From: an uncultured Roseibium sp.
GTDB lineage: Bacteria; Pseudomonadota; Alphaproteobacteria; Rhizobiales; Stappiaceae
Reading direction: 5' to 3'
Assembly (NCBI RefSeq): GCF_947494555.1
Contig: NZ_CANLVF010000006.1
Span: forward strand, 165,374 to 229,373
DNA: 64,000 bases
The notes below the pieces were generated by a model. The model made no database searches. It was not told the DNA's origin and worked only from the letters and a program-made list of their open reading frames with translations. Shown here piece by piece: positions 16,889-26,685 of this stretch. The position numbers were made by a program, and so were the translations under genes. Position 1 is the stretch's first letter. The number at the start of each line of letters is the position of its first letter.

Positions 16889-18477
16889 TCCGGAACCCGA
16901 TCCTGCCTGGCTTCAACCCGGATCCTTCGATTTGCCGGATGGACGATGAGTATTTCATCGCCACCTCGACCTTCGAATGGTTTCCGGGTGTTCAGATCCA
17001 CAGGTCCAAAGACCTGGCCAACTGGGATCTGGCCTGCCGGCCGCTGGATCGGGCTTCTCAACTGGACATGCGCGGCAACCCAGACAGCGGCGGCATATGG
17101 GCGCCGTGTCTCAGCTATTCGGACAACCGCTTCTGGCTGGTCTATACGGACGTCAAACGCCTTGATGGCAACTTCAAGGACGCGCACAATTACCTTGTGA
17201 CGTCACCATTGATCGAGGGGCCCTGGAGTGATCCGGTCCATCTCTCGTCGCACGGCTTCGATCCTTCGCTCTTCCACGACGATGACGGCCGAAAGTGGTA
17301 CCTGGTTCTGCAGTGGAACCACATTTCAAGTTCCGTCGGCGGCAAACCGCGCACGTCGGCATTTGACGGCATACTTCTTCAGGAATGGTCGGAAACGGAA
17401 GGCCTGATCGGTGAGCCGGAAAAGATCTTCTCCGGAAGTTACCTCGGGCTGACCGAGGGACCGCATCTATTTAAACGCAACGGCTGGTACTACCTCACCG
17501 TTGCCGAGGGCGGCACGGGCTACAATCACGCGGTTACGATGGCGCGGTCCCGGTCGATCAAAGGCCCTTATGAACTGCATCCAAATACCCACCTGATAAC
17601 GGCAAAGGATGTTCCCGACTGGCCACTGCAGCGGGCCGGGCACGGTCAGATTGTTGAAACTCCTGATGGCGGGGTCTATCACACACATCTGTGTTCCCGA
17701 CCGCTTCCCGGCCGTTTTTCACCGCTCGGACGTGAAACCGCGATCCAGAAATGCGTCTGGCGCGACGATTGGCTGTTTCTTGAAAATGGCGGTCCGCTGC
17801 CGCAAATCGAGGTGCCGGGTCTCAGCGGCGCTGTCTCCAGGCCGCCGCAAAGAACCAACCGGATATTTGTCGGCAACGAGTTGCCCCCGGAATTCCAGTG
17901 GCCCAGGACACCTTATCCAGAACGCCTCTTCACGCTCACAGGTTCCGAACTGCGCCTCATTGGCCGGGAAAGCATCGGCAGCTGGTATGAACAATCTTTG
18001 GTCGCGCGCAGACAGGAGCATCTTGACTACCGCGCCGAGACGACCCTGTCAGGCTTCGAACCTGAGACCTATCAGCAGGCAGCGGGCCTGACGACCTACT
18101 ACAATCGGCACAAGTTTCATTTCCTCGCCGTCAGCCGGACCGAGGAACTCGGCCGCTGCCTGATGCTGATGTCCTGCCCGGGGAACTGGCCTGACGGAAA
18201 CATGACTTTTCCGGCAGAGCACGTCGCCATCGAGGACGGCCCGGTCGAGCTCGCCGTCGAGGTGAAAGGCGCGCGCCAGCAGTTTTTCTGGCGACAGAAG
18301 GCCGGCTGGTCAGCGTTCGGGCCGGAGCTTGATGCGAGTGTGATTTCAGACGAAGGCGGCCGCGGAGAACATGCATCCTTTACCGGTGCATTCGTCGGCA
18401 TGCTGGCCTTCGACACAACAGGCCGCGGCAAGACGGCCGAGTTTCAACAATTTTCATATGCACCTGAAGGAACCTGA
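16885..18477 (+). CDS. Glycoside hydrolase family 43 (beta-xylosidase/arabinofuranosidase type)
   Basis: 530 residues. The five-bladed propeller N-terminal domain carries the three GH43 acids: general base D13 in PGFNPDPS, pKa modulator D126 in HGFDPSLF and general acid E191 in GLTEGPHLF. A C-terminal beta-sandwich of about 190 residues follows, as in intracellular XynB-type xylosidases. No signal peptide is present, so it acts in the cytosol on oligosaccharides brought in by the operon's ABC transporter. ATGA overlap with the preceding gene shows coupling. The exact sugar (xylose or arabinose) cannot be settled from sequence. Confidence 0.93.
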   Translation: MIRNPILPGFNPDPSICRMDDEYFIATSTFEWFPGVQIHRSKDLANWDLACRPLDRASQLDMRGNPDSGGIWAPCLSYSDNRFWLVYTDVKRLDGNFKDAHNYLVTSPLIEGPWSDPVHLSSHGFDPSLFHDDDGRKWYLVLQWNHISSSVGGKPRTSAFDGILLQEWSETEGLIGEPEKIFSGSYLGLTEGPHLFKRNGWYYLTVAEGGTGYNHAVTMARSRSIKGPYELHPNTHLITAKDVPDWPLQRAGHGQIVETPDGGVYHTHLCSRPLPGRFSPLGRETAIQKCVWRDDWLFLENGGPLPQIEVPGLSGAVSRPPQRTNRIFVGNELPPEFQWPRTPYPERLFTLTGSELRLIGRESIGSWYEQSLVARRQEHLDYRAETTLSGFEPETYQQAAGLTTYYNRHKFHFLAVSRTEELGRCLMLMSCPGNWPDGNMTFPAEHVAIEDGPVELAVEVKGARQQFFWRQKAGWSAFGPELDASVISDEGGRGEHASFTGAFVGMLAFDTTGRGKTAEFQQFSYAPEGT

Positions 18478-18518
18478 AAGCGGCAACGGCTGCGCCTTCG
18501 ACAAACTGGGAGGACCCC

Positions 18519-19574
18519 ATGGCAGGACTGATAAAAGGACCGGCAATTTTCCTGGCACAATTTGGCGGCGACGAAGCGCCTTTCAATAGCCTGCCGTCGA
18601 TTGCAAAATGGGCTGCCGGACTCGGCTATAAAGGCATCCAGATCCCGACATTCGACAGCCGCCTATTCGATCTCGAAAAAGCCGCGGAAAGCCAGGCCTA
18701 TTGCGACGAGGTCAAGGGTATCTGTTCGGATGCCGGCGTCGAGATCACGGAACTGTCCACACACCTCCAGGGACAGCTGGTCGCCGTCCATCCAGCCTAT
18801 GATCTGGCATTCGACGGTTTCGCCCCGTCCAGCCTCCACGGCAATCCGTCCGGCCGGCAGGAGTGGGCGGTCGACCAGATGAAAAAGGCAGCGGTTGCAA
18901 GCCGCAATCTCGGCCTTGATGCCTCCGTCAGTTTCACGGGTTCGCTCGCCTTTCCGTACCTTTATCCCTGGCCGCAACGCCCGACCGGCCTGATCGAGGA
19001 GGCCTTTGCGGAACTTGCCAGACGATGGAAACCGATTCTGGATGTTTATGAGGACCACGGTGTCGATGTCGGCTATGAAATCCATCCGGGCGAGGACGTT
19101 TTCGACGGCGTCACATTTGAAATGTTCCTTGAAGCGCTCAACGGGCACAGTCGCTGCCAGATCAACTACGACCCGTCTCACTTTCTGTTGCAACAGTTGG
19201 ACTATCTGGCCTTCATCGACATCTACCATGAGCGTATCTGCGCTTATCACGTGAAAGACGCGGAGTTTAATCCCGACGGGCGCCAGGGCGTCTATTCAGG
19301 CTATCAGGGCTGGGTCAATCGCGCGGGCCGCTTCCGGTCCCTCGGCGATGGCCAGGTCGACTTCTCCGGCATATTCTCAAAGCTCGCCCAATACGGCTAC
19401 GACAGCTGGGCGGTCCTTGAGTGGGAATGCTGCCTGAAATCGCCCGAACAGGGCGCAGCCGAAGGCGCGCCGTTTATCGAACACCACATCATCGAGGTGA
19501 CCGACAAGGCATTCGACGACTTTGCCGGTGGCGATACGGATCAGGAACAGATCCGGAAAATGCTCGGGCTCTAG
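18519..19574 (+). CDS. Sugar phosphate isomerase/epimerase-like TIM barrel protein
   Basis: 351 residues with GGGAGG six bases before the ATG. TIM-barrel signatures: LGYKGIQIPTFD, GVDVGYEIHPGEDVFDG, CQINYDPSHFLLQ and CAYHVKDAEF; these place metal-binding Glu, Asp, His residues on barrel strands as in the xylose-isomerase-like superfamily. It is much longer than, and distinct from, the operon's other barrel at 13953. Last gene of the operon. Probable isomerase or epimerase on the released sugar or keto-sugar; specificity unknown. Confidence 0.85.
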   Translation: MAGLIKGPAIFLAQFGGDEAPFNSLPSIAKWAAGLGYKGIQIPTFDSRLFDLEKAAESQAYCDEVKGICSDAGVEITELSTHLQGQLVAVHPAYDLAFDGFAPSSLHGNPSGRQEWAVDQMKKAAVASRNLGLDASVSFTGSLAFPYLYPWPQRPTGLIEEAFAELARRWKPILDVYEDHGVDVGYEIHPGEDVFDGVTFEMFLEALNGHSRCQINYDPSHFLLQQLDYLAFIDIYHERICAYHVKDAEFNPDGRQGVYSGYQGWVNRAGRFRSLGDGQVDFSGIFSKLAQYGYDSWAVLEWECCLKSPEQGAAEGAPFIEHHIIEVTDKAFDDFAGGDTDQEQIRKMLGL

Positions 19575-19622
19575 GGCTCTGGACACCCCTGCGGGAATTG
19601 TCCGAAGTCAAAGCCACCCGAG

Positions 19623-19665
19623 CCCCCACCCCTTTTACCTTCCCACAGGGCGTCAGGGGTGGGGG
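19623..19665. repeat. 11-bp perfect inverted repeat between convergent genes
   Basis: CCCCCACCCCT at 19623-19633 and AGGGGTGGGGG at 19655-19665 with a 21-base loop. It lies in the 219-base gap between the end of the forward sugar operon and the end of the reverse ribose-type operon. There is no T-run on either side, so it may be a dispersed repeat rather than a classical terminator; either role is possible. Confidence 0.5.
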
Positions 19666-19793
19666 TCATCCGTGCCTGTGGTCAACAGGTCAAGGGATGG
19701 AAGGCGATCGCGCCTCGAAAACCGATAGCTGATCAAGTCGGAGCCTGACATCTGCGACAGGGATGCGGTTTTTCTTACAGATCCTCCAAGACC

Positions 19794-20744
19794 TCACCTG
19801 CTCTCCTTTCGCCCGCCTGCAAAAGTGACGACGCCGACGATGATCAGGCCGGTCAGGATCAACCTAAGACCTGCAGCGGCACCGAACGTGTTCAGCATTG
19901 CCACGAGCAGGAATAAAAACAGCGCAGATCCGAAAATTCCGGGGACATTGGAATTGCCCCCGGCTATCGACGAACCGCCAATCACCACGACTGCGATGGA
20001 GGCGAGCAGATATTCCTCGCCCATGTTCAGCGACGAGCCACCGGAAAATCCTGCCAAAAAGACACCGCAAACCGCTGCCAGCACGGCCGAGAGCGTGTAG
20101 GTCAGATATCTTATGCGTTCTATCGGGACACCCGCGAGCTTTGCAGCGCGTGTGTTCTGACCGAAGGCCGTAACGGACCTTCCGTAGATCGTGCGATTGA
20201 GCACCACCGCCATACCAATCGCGAAGGCAATTACCAGGAGCGCAAGAATGGGTACTCCCAAAATCTTTGCGGTCGAGATCCATTCCAGCGCGAGCGGCGG
20301 CTTGATCTTGACGCCGCGCCCGAGCGCGATGGCGCTCGATTGCACAAGGAAGCTCGACGACATGGTGGCGATGATCGGCGGAATACTGAGCACGCGGATC
20401 AGGCTGTAGTTGAAAAGACCGACCAGGAGGCCGACACCGACCGCGGCCAAAACGCCCAGAACGATCAGGGTGTTCGATCCGTCCATGACCATCATCGACA
20501 CGACCGCGGACAGGGTGATGGTTGACGGGATCGACAAGTCGACATTGCCGGGTCCAAGCGTGATCACGAACATCTGGCCTATGCCGACCATCACGAAGAA
20601 GGTGGAGAACGACAAGGCCGTCGACGCCAAGGCGAGTCCACCCGTTCCGCTGATATAGGCAGCTGTCACCGCCCAGGTCGTGAAAGCTGCAAGAAACGAC
20701 CAGCTCCAGGGATGCTGGCGCATGAAGGCCTGTACGCGTTTCAT
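19794..20744 (-). CDS. Ribose-type ABC transporter permease 2
   Basis: 316 residues, very hydrophobic with eight to ten helices. GPGNVDLSIPSTITLS and GGSSIAGG(N)SNVPG are hallmarks of the RbsC/CUT2 permease family. It shares an ATGA overlap with the permease gene before it. Two different permeases with one ATPase suggest a heterodimeric channel. Last gene of the lactonase/ABC operon. Confidence 0.92.
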   Translation of the reverse strand: MKRVQAFMRQHPWSWSFLAAFTTWAVTAAYISGTGGLALASTALSFSTFFVMVGIGQMFVITLGPGNVDLSIPSTITLSAVVSMMVMDGSNTLIVLGVLAAVGVGLLVGLFNYSLIRVLSIPPIIATMSSSFLVQSSAIALGRGVKIKPPLALEWISTAKILGVPILALLVIAFAIGMAVVLNRTIYGRSVTAFGQNTRAAKLAGVPIERIRYLTYTLSAVLAAVCGVFLAGFSGGSSLNMGEEYLLASIAVVVIGGSSIAGGNSNVPGIFGSALFLFLLVAMLNTFGAAAGLRLILTGLIIVGVVTFAGGRKESR

Positions 20745-21688
20745 CGGCGGGCCTCCATCCGGTTCACGATGGCTCTCAATGCCAGCACAATGATCAGAAC
20801 AGCCCCCTGCGCGCCGATCTGCCAGTCCGGCGAAATGCGCAGAAAGGACAGGAACGAGGCCGTCAATGTCAGGGTCATAGCACCGAGAACCGCGCCCACA
20901 GGCGAAATCCGCCCGCCGACAAACTCACCTCCGCCGAGGATAACGCCGGCGATGGAAAGAAGCGTGTAGCGCAGGGCAATATTGGCATCGGCGGAAGTGG
21001 CCAGACCAACCAGTGTCAGTCCTGCCAGAATGCCGAAAACAGCGGTCATCGCATACATCGTCATCTTGAGCTTCAGCACCGACCAGCCGGCACGCGTTAT
21101 CGCTCTTTCATTGCCGCCGACACCGCGCATCAGAACACCCCAGGAGGTACGCATAAGCGCGAAGTGGACAACGAGTGCCAGAACGACAGCAGCCAATATC
21201 GGCATGGGTATGTAAGGCGGCTTGAAGGTAACCAGGGCCCGGATCCAGTCCGGTGCGCTGCCGCCCGGCGTCGGCAGAAGCAGAACCGCGCAGCCGGACC
21301 AGACAAACGACATTCCCAGTGTGACGACTATGCTCGGCAACTGCCGGATATAGATCAGCGCGCCCATGGCGGCATAGGCCGCGACGCATCCCAGCAGAGC
21401 CGCAATGCCGAGCAACGGTGTGTCGTGCAGCCAGGTCGCGCCGATACAGGCGACTAGCGAGACGAAGCTGCCAATCGACAGGTCGAGGTCATTCACAGCG
21501 ATGACGAACATCTGCGCAATCGTCGCAAGTGCAATTGGTACAGCCAGATTGAACAGGAGGTTCAGTCCGAAATAGCTCATCGCGCGCGGTTGCAGCCAGA
21601 ACACGCCCAACAGCACAAAAGTGAGAGACAAGGCAGGCAAAGCGCCCCGCCAGAAGCGGGCGGATGTGAAGAATTGCAGTCCGTTCAT
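20741..21688 (-). CDS. Ribose-type ABC transporter permease 1
   Basis: 315 residues from ATG 21688, which overlaps the stop of the ATPase gene; longer upstream reading (to 21802) would run inside that gene and is not membrane-like. [18 protein letters not shown] and [16 protein letters not shown] are RbsC-family motifs. An inner-membrane channel component of the CUT2 sugar importer. Confidence 0.92.
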   Translation of the reverse strand: MNGLQFFTSARFWRGALPALSLTFVLLGVFWLQPRAMSYFGLNLLFNLAVPIALATIAQMFVIAVNDLDLSIGSFVSLVACIGATWLHDTPLLGIAALLGCVAAYAAMGALIYIRQLPSIVVTLGMSFVWSGCAVLLLPTPGGSAPDWIRALVTFKPPYIPMPILAAVVLALVVHFALMRTSWGVLMRGVGGNERAITRAGWSVLKLKMTMYAMTAVFGILAGLTLVGLATSADANIALRYTLLSIAGVILGGGEFVGGRISPVGAVLGAMTLTLTASFLSFLRISPDWQIGAQGAVLIIVLALRAIVNRMEARR

Positions 21689-23166
21689 GCTGCCCCGCTC
21701 ACCTGCTTGAAAGACGCCTGCAGCAGATTTTCCTCGGTGATGTCGCTGCCGACCAGTGTCTCGCTCACCACACCGTCCCGGAACACGTAGACCCGGTCGC
21801 AATAATCCAGTTCTTCCATTTCGGTGGTGTACCAGAGGAATGTTCTTCCCTGAGACGCTTCCTGCCGGATGATCGCATAGACCTCGTTTTTCGTACCGAT
21901 ATCAACACCGCGCATCGGATCGTCCATGAGGACGATATTCGAAGCGGATCCAAGCGCCCTGGCGAACAGCACCTTCTGCTGATTGCCCCCCGAAAGGGAA
22001 AGAATAGGCGCTTCGACGTTCGGCGCGCGAATTCCGATGCGGTCCTTCCAGGCTTCGGCGAGTTCCTGCTCCCGTTCGTTTCTGATCAGGGCGCCGGAGC
22101 GCAGCCTCCTTAAGGACGCGATCCCGATATTCTTGCGGATTGACCAGAGCGGCAGAACCCCATCCACCTGTCTGTCTCCGGCAACAAAGCAGCAGTCGTT
22201 GCCGCCACGGCCGGACGGCAGTACACCGTGACCCTCAAAAATCTCCAGCAAGGCTTCCGTCTGACCCTGGCCGGCCAAACCCGCAAAGCCGATGACTTCA
22301 CCTGCCTGCGCGCGAATGGTCTGATCGTCCGGCTGGCCGGAGGGGCGCATGTGAATCCGTTCGTCACCGATCGCCTGCGCAGACTGGACGTCGCGTCGAG
22401 GCGCAACCCCCGCAGCCAGTGTGCTGCCCATGGCTTCGACAAGACGGCTGCGATCGAACTCAGAGGCTTCCCTGAAGGCGACGACGCGTCCATCCTTCAT
22501 CACCGCAATCTTGTCGGAAACCTGCAATATTTCACCCAGCAGATGCGAGATCAGAACCACGCTCGTTCCGGAGGCCGTGATCTTTTCGATATAGTCAAGA
22601 AGCTGATTTGCAACCCGGGCATCCAGCGAGGAAGTCGGTTCGTCCAGTATGACAAGCCCAAGGTTTGTCTCGGTGACCGTGAAGGCGCGCGCGATCTCAA
22701 CCATCTGCCGTTTTGAGATCGAGAGATCGCCAATGATGTCAACGGGCGAAATACCGTGCCCCGGGAATATCCGCTCCAGCTGGTCCATGATCAGAGCCGC
22801 AGCACGCTTTCGCCATGCGAAGCCCTTCAGGACCGGATGAATGATGCGTGTGTTTTCCGCCACCGAGAGGTTCGGACAGAGCGACAGTTCCTGAAAAACA
22901 CAGCGGATCCCGAGATTTCCGGCGTCCTGAACCGAATAGCCCTTGCCGAGACTTTTGCCGGAAACCGTTAGAGCACCGTCGCTCGCTTCCAGGGTCCCCG
23001 CCAGGATGTTCATCAAGGTGGACTTGCCGGCGCCATTGTGGCCGACAAGTCCGAGACACTCTCCGGCGTGGATTTCAAGGCCCACGCCGCTCAGGGCCTG
23101 TACCGCCCCAAAGACCTTTTGAATTCCCGCAAGGGAAATCAAAGGGCTCACAGTTTCCGTTGTCAT
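21685..23166 (-). CDS. Ribose-type ABC transporter ATPase (tandem domains)
   Basis: 493 residues. The first nucleotide-binding domain has Walker [11 protein letters not shown], signature region [15 protein letters not shown] and Walker [13 protein letters not shown]. The second has the degenerate Walker A ([12 protein letters not shown]) normal for RbsA/MglA proteins, signature [15 protein letters not shown] and MDDPMRGVD. Energises the CUT2 importer formed by the two permeases downstream. Confidence 0.93.
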   Translation of the reverse strand: MTTETVSPLISLAGIQKVFGAVQALSGVGLEIHAGECLGLVGHNGAGKSTLMNILAGTLEASDGALTVSGKSLGKGYSVQDAGNLGIRCVFQELSLCPNLSVAENTRIIHPVLKGFAWRKRAAALIMDQLERIFPGHGISPVDIIGDLSISKRQMVEIARAFTVTETNLGLVILDEPTSSLDARVANQLLDYIEKITASGTSVVLISHLLGEILQVSDKIAVMKDGRVVAFREASEFDRSRLVEAMGSTLAAGVAPRRDVQSAQAIGDERIHMRPSGQPDDQTIRAQAGEVIGFAGLAGQGQTEALLEIFEGHGVLPSGRGGNDCCFVAGDRQVDGVLPLWSIRKNIGIASLRRLRSGALIRNEREQELAEAWKDRIGIRAPNVEAPILSLSGGNQQKVLFARALGSASNIVLMDDPMRGVDIGTKNEVYAIIRQEASQGRTFLWYTTEMEELDYCDRVYVFRDGVVSETLVGSDITEENLLQASFKQVSGAA

Positions 23167-23204
23167 TGCTCCTCCGGAAATCGAACGGACGGTACCGGCA
23201 CGCC

Positions 23205-24227
23205 TTACTTCACGCTTTCAAGATATGCCTTCGCATCATCCTGAGAGTACTCGACATTGGAAACGCCGCCAGGTTCGGTGTTGGCCAGCCCTTCTTCGAG
23301 ATCCGCCTGATCAATTTGCAGGAAGGGCACGATCAGTTCCTTCGGCACATCCTGTCCGTCGAGGATCTGCTGCGCAACCCAGAAGGCAAGTGTCGAGACA
23401 CCAGGCGCAATGGAGACCGACATGGTTTCATAACCATTGGCATCCTTTTGCTCCTGCCACCATGTCAGTTCATCGTGACGGTTGCCCATGATGATGATCG
23501 GCGTCGGCCGGCCTGCAGCCGCGAACGCCTGGGCAGCACCATAGCCGTCGCCACCTTGTGTCACGACCGCGACAATCTCAGGCATGCTCGGCAGAATACC
23601 GGCAACCGCTTTTTGAGCAACGGTCTGTGTCCACTCGCCATGAACGGACCCGGCAATGTTGAACTTGTCATGATTGGCGACACCAGCTTCGATACCCGAA
23701 TGAATTTCATCGTCGACGAAGACGCCGGCCAGGCCGCGAATTTCAAGCAGCTCACCGCCATCCGCCAAACGTCCGGACAGATAATCGACCTGGATCTCAC
23801 CCATCTTCTTGAAGTCGACAGCAATGCGCCATGCGCACGGTTCCGTGACAACACCGTCGAAGGACACGACGACGATGCCTGCATCACAAGCCTCCTTGAC
23901 CGCGCCGTTGAGTGCCGTCGGCGAGGCTGCGTTGACCACAATCGCATCATATCCCTGAAGGATCAGGTTCTGGATCTGCGCTGCCTGTTCGGTGGCCTGG
24001 TTTTCTGCCGTGGTAAATGCATCACCGGCAGCAACAACACCCGTGCTGACCGCCTGATCGGCATTTTTGCCCCAGGACTTGAGCATGGCCTGACGCCAGC
24101 TGTTGCCTGCGTAGTTGTTCGACAGCGCAATCCGCTTGTCAGAAGTATCGGCCACCGACGGCTGAACGGCCGCAACAGTCATGGCAAGAGCGGTAGTCGC
24201 AAACAGTAGTGATTGACGTATTCTCAT
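23205..24227 (-). CDS. Periplasmic sugar-binding protein of the ribose-type ABC system
   Basis: 340 residues from ATG 24227, with GGGAGG six bases before; the longer frame from 24362 has no such site. Signal peptide [20 protein letters not shown]. The mature chain begins [16 protein letters not shown] and contains [20 protein letters not shown], the family-4 (RbsB-like) binding fold. Ligand unknown; the lactonase gene 37 bases upstream suggests an aldose oxidised to its lactone. Confidence 0.9.
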   Translation of the reverse strand: MRIRQSLLFATTALAMTVAAVQPSVADTSDKRIALSNNYAGNSWRQAMLKSWGKNADQAVSTGVVAAGDAFTTAENQATEQAAQIQNLILQGYDAIVVNAASPTALNGAVKEACDAGIVVVSFDGVVTEPCAWRIAVDFKKMGEIQVDYLSGRLADGGELLEIRGLAGVFVDDEIHSGIEAGVANHDKFNIAGSVHGEWTQTVAQKAVAGILPSMPEIVAVVTQGGDGYGAAQAFAAAGRPTPIIIMGNRHDELTWWQEQKDANGYETMSVSIAPGVSTLAFWVAQQILDGQDVPKELIVPFLQIDQADLEEGLANTEPGGVSNVEYSQDDAKAYLESVK

Positions 24228-24264
24228 GATTTCCTCCCAATCATTCGTATTTCGCTTCAAGTCG

Positions 24265-25182
24265 TCAGAAAGCACTCCTCCGGGTTGATCCTCGAACACC
24301 CACATAGATCGCGTAGAGCGATGTTGTTGCTGTAATGAAGAGGCGATTGTTCTTGGGGCCACCGAAAGTCAGGTTGGCGACGGCTTCGGGAACAACAATG
24401 CGCCCGAGGAAAGATCCGTCCGGTGCGAACACCTGAACACCGTTACCGGAGCTGGACCAGATGTTGCCAAACTCGTCCAGCCTGAAGCCGTCGGGTACGC
24501 CTGGCGAAATCTCGGCAAAAACGCTCTCGCTTTCCGGTCGGCCGGAGGCCCCGAGCTCGAAGGCCTTGATATGATGCGGCCCGCCGGCAAGATGCGAGAC
24601 ACCGGTGTCGGAGACGTATAGCCACGCTTCGTCCGGCGAGAAGGCCAACCCGTTGGGTTTCTCCATCGTCTTGACGACGGGTTCGACCTCACCTGTCTCC
24701 GGATCGAGACGATAGACATAACAGCCGTCCTGTTCGGGCTCGGCGCGCGCGCCCTCATAGTCGGTCAGAATACCGTAGCTGGGATCGGTGAACCAGATCG
24801 AACCGTCGGATTTCACCACGACGTCGTTGGGCGAATTCAACCGTTTGCCGGCATGATGCGTTGCCAGCACGGTTCGGGACCCGTCGTGTTCGCGCCGGGT
24901 CACCGAACGGGTCAGGTGTTCGCAACTGACAAGCCTGCCTTCGCGGTCGATCGTGTTGCCATTGGCATTATTGGATGACGTCGTCAGGGACCGCGTTCCC
25001 AGTCCCTCGACCCATTGCAATATCCTGTTGTTGGGAATGTCGGACCAGACCACGCAGTCCGTCATGGCAAAATAGGCCGGCCCTTCCGCCCAAAGGCAGT
25101 TTTCGAACAGGCGCTCCAGACCGCAGATCGGAATCACAAGATCCCGCATGCGGTCGCACGCAATTTCGACCCCGTCATGCAA
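24265..25182 (-). CDS. SMP-30/gluconolactonase-family lactonase
   Basis: About 305 residues. Six-bladed propeller protein with WAEGPAYF at the start (the Glu is a metal ligand), NGNTIDREGRLVSCEH, RLNSPNDVVVKSDGSIWFTDPSYG and PNGLAFSPDEAWLYVSDT (Asn and Asp metal ligands). Hydrolyses sugar lactones using a divalent cation. Start: residues VEIACDRMRDLVIP before the internal Met (25149) match family N-termini, so I prefer TTG 25182 with GGGAG ten bases before; TTG 25233 is another option. First gene of the ABC operon, diverging from the histidine kinase. Confidence 0.85.
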   Translation of the reverse strand: MHDGVEIACDRMRDLVIPICGLERLFENCLWAEGPAYFAMTDCVVWSDIPNNRILQWVEGLGTRSLTTSSNNANGNTIDREGRLVSCEHLTRSVTRREHDGSRTVLATHHAGKRLNSPNDVVVKSDGSIWFTDPSYGILTDYEGARAEPEQDGCYVYRLDPETGEVEPVVKTMEKPNGLAFSPDEAWLYVSDTGVSHLAGGPHHIKAFELGASGRPESESVFAEISPGVPDGFRLDEFGNIWSSSGNGVQVFAPDGSFLGRIVVPEAVANLTFGGPKNNRLFITATTSLYAIYVGVRGSTRRSAF

Positions 25183-25386
25183 TGGCCGCTGTCTCCCTGA
25201 GCCGCCGGTTTCAATGTCCTGATCCGGCAGCAATTGCTTTGTTGTTCAGGGAGCTTTCCATGCCGCCCGCACATTGTATGCTGTAGTTTCGACAAACCTC
25301 TTGCGGGAACCCGCAGGTTTGAGTGCAGGTTTCAACGGCGACAAAGCGGAAATGGCGCAGGAGAGACAATCCGGAGACCGGTATCC

Positions 25387-26685
25387 TTGACAGAAGAAGA
25401 AACACATACCGGAGCGAACGCCATTAGCACCGAGGCCATGCTGCAACGGTTTCTGCTGATCTCACGGGCAGTGGCCGGACAACTGGATTTTCAGTCGCTG
25501 ATCCAGAAAGTGTCTGAAGAGGTCGGCTACTTTCTGCCCCACGATCACATCGACGTCTGCATCCTGACAGGCGAAGGCGACATGCATGTCGCCTACGAGG
25601 CCAGGCTGCACACGGGATGGGGTGACGCACCCGAACCGGTTCCGATTTCCGTCAGTCCGATCCGCAGCATGTTGCGCGGCGAGGAGGATTTCATTCTGAC
25701 CGCTGACGCCCAGTTGGACGAGCGCTTCCACTTCGACGGTGCGTTCAGCGATCCGATTTTCGACGCCCGCCTGCGCAGCCGCCTGCACGTGCCTCTGCAG
25801 GTGGAGGGCAAGGTGATCGGCGCCCTGTCCTATTCATGCCATGCGCGCGACATCTATGAAGACAGCCACGTGACGATCGCCCAATATGTCGCCGACCTGC
25901 TGTCCTCCTATATCCACGCCCTGAACCAGGGTGAGCGCGCCCGGAAGGCCGCCATCCGGCAGGCGGAGATCCATGCGCATGCGGAAGGCCTGCGGGCCGG
26001 TGCGCTGCGCCTGACGGAAGCGCTCGAACTGGAGCGGCAAAGGATCGGCATGGACCTCCATGACCAGACCCTCGCAGACCTGACGCGTCTCAGCCACGAA
26101 TTGCGACGTCTCAGGCAGGCTCCGAAGATACCGGGCGAAACGCTGACCACGCTCACCGACCGGCTGGAAGGGTGCCTGCAGGAACTCAGAAGCATCATCG
26201 AAGATGCCCGGCCGAGCGTTCTGAAGCTGTTCGGCTTCGAGCAGGGTATCGAAGCCCTGCTCGAACGCGCCGTCGCCTCGCAGGCGAGGCCGATCTCGGT
26301 GGAATTTTCCGACGAAACCGACGGGGCGGGCAACGTCCTTCAGGAAACCCATCAGATCGCCCTTTTCCGGATCGCGCAGGAGGCGGTGAACAACGCGATC
26401 AAACATGCCGATGCATCCCGGATCCGCGTCGTGCTTTCACAGTCGGACCGCCTGCTGAGCCTTGCAATTTCCGATGACGGCAGCGGCCTAACAGGCGGTG
26501 ACGGTGACCATTTCGGCGGGATCGAGAACATGCGCACCCGCGCAACACTGATTTCCGCACAGTTCGAAATCGAGCCCTGTGCCGACTTGTCAGGAACCCG
26601 TGTCTGTGTCTCCCTTCCTCTCGGCGATCCGTCCACATTCCCCACGTCAGAACGAACTCAAAACAATGCGTATATTGATAGTTGA
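25387..26685 (+). CDS. GAF-domain sensor histidine kinase (NarX/DegS-type)
   Basis: About 432 residues, no membrane segment. N-terminal GAF domain (residues about 20-175: MLQRFLLISRAVAG, RLHVPLQVEGKVIGALSYS), a dimerisation domain with the HisKA_3 phosphoacceptor box GMDLHDQTL, and a HATPase_c domain (FRIAQEAVNNAIKHADAS, ISDDGSGL, GGIENMRTRA). A cytosolic signal is expected. TTG 25387 has GGAGA nine bases before; ATG 25438 would still retain the GAF domain, and ATG-like frames further up overlap the divergent promoter. The response regulator gene overlaps its end by 20 bases. The divergent sugar operon is the obvious candidate target. Confidence 0.88.
   Translation: MTEEETHTGANAISTEAMLQRFLLISRAVAGQLDFQSLIQKVSEEVGYFLPHDHIDVCILTGEGDMHVAYEARLHTGWGDAPEPVPISVSPIRSMLRGEEDFILTADAQLDERFHFDGAFSDPIFDARLRSRLHVPLQVEGKVIGALSYSCHARDIYEDSHVTIAQYVADLLSSYIHALNQGERARKAAIRQAEIHAHAEGLRAGALRLTEALELERQRIGMDLHDQTLADLTRLSHELRRLRQAPKIPGETLTTLTDRLEGCLQELRSIIEDARPSVLKLFGFEQGIEALLERAVASQARPISVEFSDETDGAGNVLQETHQIALFRIAQEAVNNAIKHADASRIRVVLSQSDRLLSLAISDDGSGLTGGDGDHFGGIENMRTRATLISAQFEIEPCADLSGTRVCVSLPLGDPSTFPTSERTQNNAYIDS

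Noticed and set aside
22848-24209. 453-codon forward frame opposite the ribose-type ATPase and binding protein
   Set aside because: Antisense to two genes with clear motifs; no start signal.
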